Assembly (NCBI GenBank): GCA_002369195.1 | Contig: DFEW01000039.1 | Location: 1 to 16,688, forward strand | DNA: 16,688 bases | Direction of reading: 5' to 3' | Source: Christensenella sp. UBA3792 | GTDB taxonomy: Bacteria; Bacillota; Clostridia; Christensenellales; CAG-138 | In this document: piece after piece, positions 14,893 to 16,688 of the stretch | Numbering within the stretch: the stretch's first letter is position 1 | How the letters are laid out: each line of letters begins with the position of its first letter | Made by a program: the position numbers and the translations under genes | The notes under the pieces: generated by a model | Databases searched by the model: none | The model's input: only the letters and a program-made list of their open reading frames with translations | Told to the model about the DNA's origin: nothing

Positions 14893-14924
14893 TCACATGA
14901 TGAAACGGCGGTTTCATCATGTGA
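14893..14924. repeat. 14-bp perfect inverted repeat
   Basis: TCACATGATGAAAC (14893-14906) and GTTTCATCATGTGA (14911-14924) form a perfect stem with a GGCG loop. No T-run follows. It is one of a run of intergenic palindromes. Confidence 0.85.
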
Positions 14925-14929
14925 GGTTT

Positions 14930-14972
14930 CACCGGCTGCCTATCGCCTGCGGCGTCCGGGCGGCAGCCGGTG
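14930..14972. repeat. 11-bp inverted repeat
   Basis: CACCGGCTGCC (14930-14940) pairs with GGCAGCCGGTG (14962-14972) around a 21-base GC-rich middle that contains its own CGCC/GGCG pairing. Confidence 0.8.
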
Positions 14973-14978
14973 CAAGGT

Positions 14979-15011
14979 GTCAAATCCGCCGCGCATGTCG
15001 CCGGATTTGAC
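14979..15011. repeat. 10-bp inverted repeat
   Basis: GTCAAATCCG (14979-14988) pairs with CGGATTTGAC (15002-15011), with 13 bases between. Confidence 0.8.
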
Positions 15012-15021
15012 GGATTATCCC

Positions 15022-15075
15022 AAAAGCCTTCCCCCTTGAGGGGAAGGGGGACCGCTTGCGGTGGATGAGGTGACG
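15022..15075. repeat. Palindromic intergenic element (CCTTCCCC / ACCGC type)
   Basis: CCTTCCCC (15027-15034) pairs with GGGGAAGG (15040-15047), and ACCGC (15051-15055) pairs with GCGGT (15058-15062), followed by GGATGAGGTG. From memory, sequence of this kind recurs between genes in gut Clostridia genomes; whether it repeats in this genome cannot be checked here. Confidence 0.6.
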
Positions 15076-15120
15076 CGGCAAAACGCCGGATGCTGCGCCG
15101 TCAGGCGTATATTGTGCGGC

Positions 15121-15165
15121 TATGCCGTATATCGCGCCGCAGGCATATCGTGTCCCGCAGGGACA
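15121..15165. repeat. Two short inverted repeats
   Basis: TATGCC (15121-15126) pairs with GGCATA (15142-15147), and TGTCCC (15151-15156) pairs with GGGACA (15160-15165). They continue the hairpin run directly into the tandem repeat block. Confidence 0.6.
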
Positions 15166-15167
15166 TT

Positions 15168-15424
15168 CCGGTGTCATCCTGAGGGCAAAGCCCGAAGGAT
15201 CTCGGAACGTTGAAGCATACTTGCGTTCAGAGATTCTTCGCTGACGCTCAGAATGACAAAAGAGAGAGTTGCTTCCCCTCCGGTGTCATCCTGAGGCGCA
15301 TGCCGAAGGATCTCGGAACGTTGAAGCATACTTGCGTTCAGAGATTCTTCGCTGACGCTCAGAATGACAAAAGAGAGAGTTGCTTCCCCTCCGGTGTCAT
15401 CCTGAGGCGCATGCCGAAGGATCT
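15168..15424. repeat. Tandem 111-bp palindromic repeat, two copies plus a partial third
   Basis: Each unit is a palindromic element with ends TGTCATCCTGAG and CTCAGAATGACA (12 bp, one mismatch) and inner arms GAAGGATCTC and GAGATTCTTC (one mismatch), joined by a 25-base linker. Copy 1 is 15172-15258, copy 2 is 15284-15369, and the third (15395-15424) keeps only the left part before the gene end at 15435. Outside a short patch after CCTGAG, the two full copies are identical by eye, which points to recent duplication. Elements with these ends occur in many bacterial genomes by general recollection. There is no transposase and no CRISPR-like spacing. Confidence 0.92.
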
Positions 15425-15434
15425 TGGAGCGGCG

Positions 15435-15746
15435 CTACTGTCCGCCCTTCGGCTTCAGCTGATCCATCAGGCGCATCATCTGAAAGAGCCGCTCCATGTC
15501 GGGCATCTGCATCGGCGGTTTTTGCGGCGGCGGAGGCGGCGGAGGCGGCGGCAGCGGCGCGGCGGGGACGGGCACGTTGAGCCGGTAGGCAAGCTGATCG
15601 ATCGTATCGCGCGGCAGCAGCGGCGCAAGCACTTTCACGTACTGTTCGACGCCGGCGCGTCCGTGCTCCTCGCGCACGGCTTCGCCGAGGGTCACGGCAC
15701 AGGCAAGCGGGGACGGTCCGGTTCGCTGCGGTTGGATGTTGTTCAT
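15435..15746 (-). CDS. Small proline-rich hypothetical protein
   Basis: A 103-residue protein of unknown family. An N-terminal part of about 60 residues with VEQYVKVLAPLLPRD and YRLNVPVP is followed by a run of nine prolines (about residues 66-74) and a Met-rich C-terminal helix, MERLFQMMRLMDQLK. A strong AAGGAGGTG site 5 bases before the ATG supports it as a real gene. It has no signal peptide or membrane helix. The proline run should need elongation factor P for smooth translation. Its stop lies 10 bases from the partial third repeat copy. It is divergent from the next small gene and shares a motif with it. Confidence 0.75.
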   Translation of the reverse strand: MNNIQPQRTGPSPLACAVTLGEAVREEHGRAGVEQYVKVLAPLLPRDTIDQLAYRLNVPVPAAPLPPPPPPPPPQKPPMQMPDMERLFQMMRLMDQLKPKGGQ

Positions 15747-15761
15747 GACGGCACCTCCTTA

Positions 15762-15776
15762 CGGCATGATATGCCG
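15762..15776. promoter_or_regulatory. Palindrome between the divergent small genes
   Basis: CGGCAT-GAT-ATGCCG is a perfect 6-bp inverted repeat just upstream of the minus-strand ribosome binding site and about 50 bases before the plus-strand gene. It could be an operator. No convincing -35/-10 pair was identified for either gene. Confidence 0.4.
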
Positions 15777-15826
15777 CGTGCACGATTTGCGTGCGGCGCG
15801 CATACGATACGGTGAGGTGAAGCCAT

Positions 15827-16042
15827 ATGAATCTGAACGATCAATACGAAGCGTACCGCAATCAAACGAGCGACGAGCTGATGGAAACGCTGCTGAAGCT
15901 GACCGCCGAGCAGAAGCAATCCGGCGAGATGAGCGAATCGAAGATGGAGGAGATCTACCGGATGCTTGCGCCGATGCTCTCTGAACGACAGAAGGCGCGC
16001 ATGCGCGAGATCATCGCGCGGCTGAACACGCCGAACGCGTAG
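15827..16042 (+). CDS. Small helical hypothetical protein
   Basis: A 71-residue charged, mostly helical cytoplasmic protein of unknown family. GAGGTG at 15814-15819, 7 bases before the ATG, supports translation. The C-terminal half, MEEIYRMLAPMLSERQKARMREIIARLNTP, read in two parts at about 40-69, resembles the divergent neighbour's VEQYVKVLAPLLPRDTID and YRLNVP, with a 3-residue gap. The two may be paralogues. It lies 101 bases before secA on the same strand; a 12-bp hairpin without a T-run stands between. No function can be assigned. Confidence 0.78.
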   Translation: MNLNDQYEAYRNQTSDELMETLLKLTAEQKQSGEMSESKMEEIYRMLAPMLSERQKARMREIIARLNTPNA

Positions 16043-16074
16043 ACCGAAAACGCGCAGATTTGTTGAAAAGCGTT

Positions 16075-16107
16075 CACAATCGCCCCCTTTGCAGCGGGGC
16101 GATTGTG
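16075..16107 (+). promoter_or_regulatory. 12-bp inverted repeat upstream of secA
   Basis: CACAATCGCCCC (16075-16086) and GGGGCGATTGTG (16096-16107) match perfectly, with a 9-base loop. The loop holds most of the likely -35 box of secA. No T-run follows, so it is a poor intrinsic terminator for the upstream gene, though it could act as one with other factors. Confidence 0.6.
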
Positions 16108-16116
16108 TGGTATAAT
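16088..16116 (+). promoter_or_regulatory. Promoter of secA
   Basis: TTTGCA (16088-16093) and TATAAT (16111-16116) have a 17-base spacer, and TGG directly before TATAAT makes an extended -10. The start of transcription would be near 16123. Confidence 0.8.
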
Positions 16117-16126
16117 CAATTGATTA
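16113..16126 (+). promoter_or_regulatory. 14-bp perfect palindrome over the secA -10 box
   Basis: TAATCAATTGATTA reads the same on both strands and covers the last four bases of the -10 box through the likely transcription start. A repressor bound here would block secA transcription. AT-rich palindromes can occur by chance, so this is a candidate operator only. Confidence 0.4.
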
Positions 16127-16143
16127 CGTATTAGGAGATTCTT

Positions 16144-16688
16144 ATGGGATTTTTGGATTGGATCCTCGGCACGTCGAGCGAGAGCAAACTCAAGAAGCTG
16201 AATCCGAAGGTGAAGGCGATCAACGAGCTGGAGCCGCAGATGAAAGCACTGTCGGACGAGCAGCTCCGCCACAAGACGGTCGAGTTCAAAGAACGGCTGA
16301 AGAACGGCGAAACGCTGGACGATATCCTCGTCGAGGCGTTTGCGGTCGTGCGCGAGGCGGGCGTCAGAACCGTCGGCATGCGGCACTTCGATGTGCAGCT
16401 TTTAGGCGGCATGGTCCTGCATCAGGGACGCATCGCGGAGATGAAGACCGGCGAGGGCAAAACGCTCGTTGCGACGCTTCCGGCGTACCTCAATGCACTG
16501 GAGGGCGAGGGCGTGCACATCGTCACCGTCAACGACTACCTTGCCAAGCGCGACGCGCAATGGATGGGTAAGATCTACCGCTTCCTCGGGCTTAGTGTCG
16601 GCTGCATCGTGCACGATCTCGATTCGGACGAGCGTCGCGAGGCGTACCGCGCGGACATCACCTACGGCACGAACAACGAGTTCGGCTT
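16144..16688 (+). CDS. secA: Preprotein translocase ATPase SecA (5' part)
   Basis: The first 181 residues of SecA, the ATPase that pushes unfolded proteins through SecYEG. The coding region runs off the window end. It starts MGFLDWILG, and the nucleotide-binding domain has [20 protein letters not shown] (78-97), Walker [10 protein letters not shown] (100-108, lysine K106), [15 protein letters not shown] (127-141) and the start of TYGTNNEFG, all as expected. AGGAG at 16133-16137 lies 6 bases before the ATG. It has its own promoter. It is inferred to be the housekeeping copy, but the rest of the gene is not visible. Confidence 0.98.
   Translation, partial: MGFLDWILGTSSESKLKKLNPKVKAINELEPQMKALSDEQLRHKTVEFKERLKNGETLDDILVEAFAVVREAGVRTVGMRHFDVQLLGGMVLHQGRIAEMKTGEGKTLVATLPAYLNALEGEGVHIVTVNDYLAKRDAQWMGKIYRFLGLSVGCIVHDLDSDERREAYRADITYGTNNEFG

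Noticed and set aside
14607..14900. 97-codon plus-strand ORF upstream of hpf
   Set aside because: It starts with GTG without a ribosome binding site, overlaps the hpf promoter region, and its end is formed by the GC-rich hairpin at 14860-14887. Possible but unsupported.
15168..15424. CRISPR array
   Set aside because: The period is 111 bases, there is no unique spacer between short repeats, the linkers are identical, and no cas genes are present.
15210..15815. 201-codon plus-strand ORF through the repeats
   Set aside because: It translates the 111-bp tandem repeat (hence the repeated peptide) and then runs antisense through the small proline-rich gene.

Overview
The window is a GC-rich stretch of chromosome that reads like a member of the Clostridia (Bacillota). 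The evidence is AGGAGG-type ribosome binding sites, sigma-A promoters with 17-bp spacers, Rho-independent terminators, a long-form hibernation factor (hpf), an EpsC-like serine acetyltransferase and a YtvI-like AI-2E family protein. The species cannot be named from the sequence. There is no phage, IS element, CRISPR array, tRNA or rRNA. The long opposite-strand ORFs are shadows produced by the high GC content.

Layout. (1) 39-3070 (+): three closely spaced genes for a DUF2156/LPG-synthase-C-like protein, a sugar-nucleotidyltransferase-like enzyme and a SurA/PrsA-like lipoprotein. (2) 3067-5143 (+): a cysteine-biosynthesis unit. It has a consensus promoter, a 24-codon ORF with four Cys codons, a strong intrinsic terminator, then cysK and cysE, closed by a bidirectional terminator. 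It looks like a cysteine-codon attenuator. (3) 5156-9640 (-): a MATE transporter, then a three-gene operon of response regulator, histidine kinase and an uncharacterised single-span membrane protein joined by ATGA overlaps. (4) 9715-12846: an AI-2E family membrane protein (-) and a GH13 alpha-glucan hydrolase (+), fired from back-to-back promoters that end almost on the start codons, so both mRNAs look leaderless. The MATE gene has the same arrangement. (5) 12935-13996 (+): a DUF1858 CxxC protein and a TrmH/SpoU RNA methyltransferase whose start codon lies just behind a terminator. (6) 14050-14571 (-): hpf. (7) 14614-15434: no convincing gene, but a dense run of palindromes ending in two and a partial third tandem copy of a 111-bp palindromic repeat. 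(8) 15435-16042: two small divergent ORFs that share a short motif and may be paralogues. (9) 16144-end (+): the 5' part of secA, behind a promoter overlapped by a 14-bp perfect palindrome and a 12-bp inverted repeat.

How the genes work together. CysE makes O-acetylserine and CysK converts it with sulfide to cysteine; the Cys-codon leader in front would tie expression to charged tRNA-Cys. The two-component operon is an envelope-sensing unit of unknown stimulus. hpf and secA are housekeeping genes, here separated by the repeat region. The strongest novelty candidate is the cysKE leader; second is the cluster of leaderless promoters.
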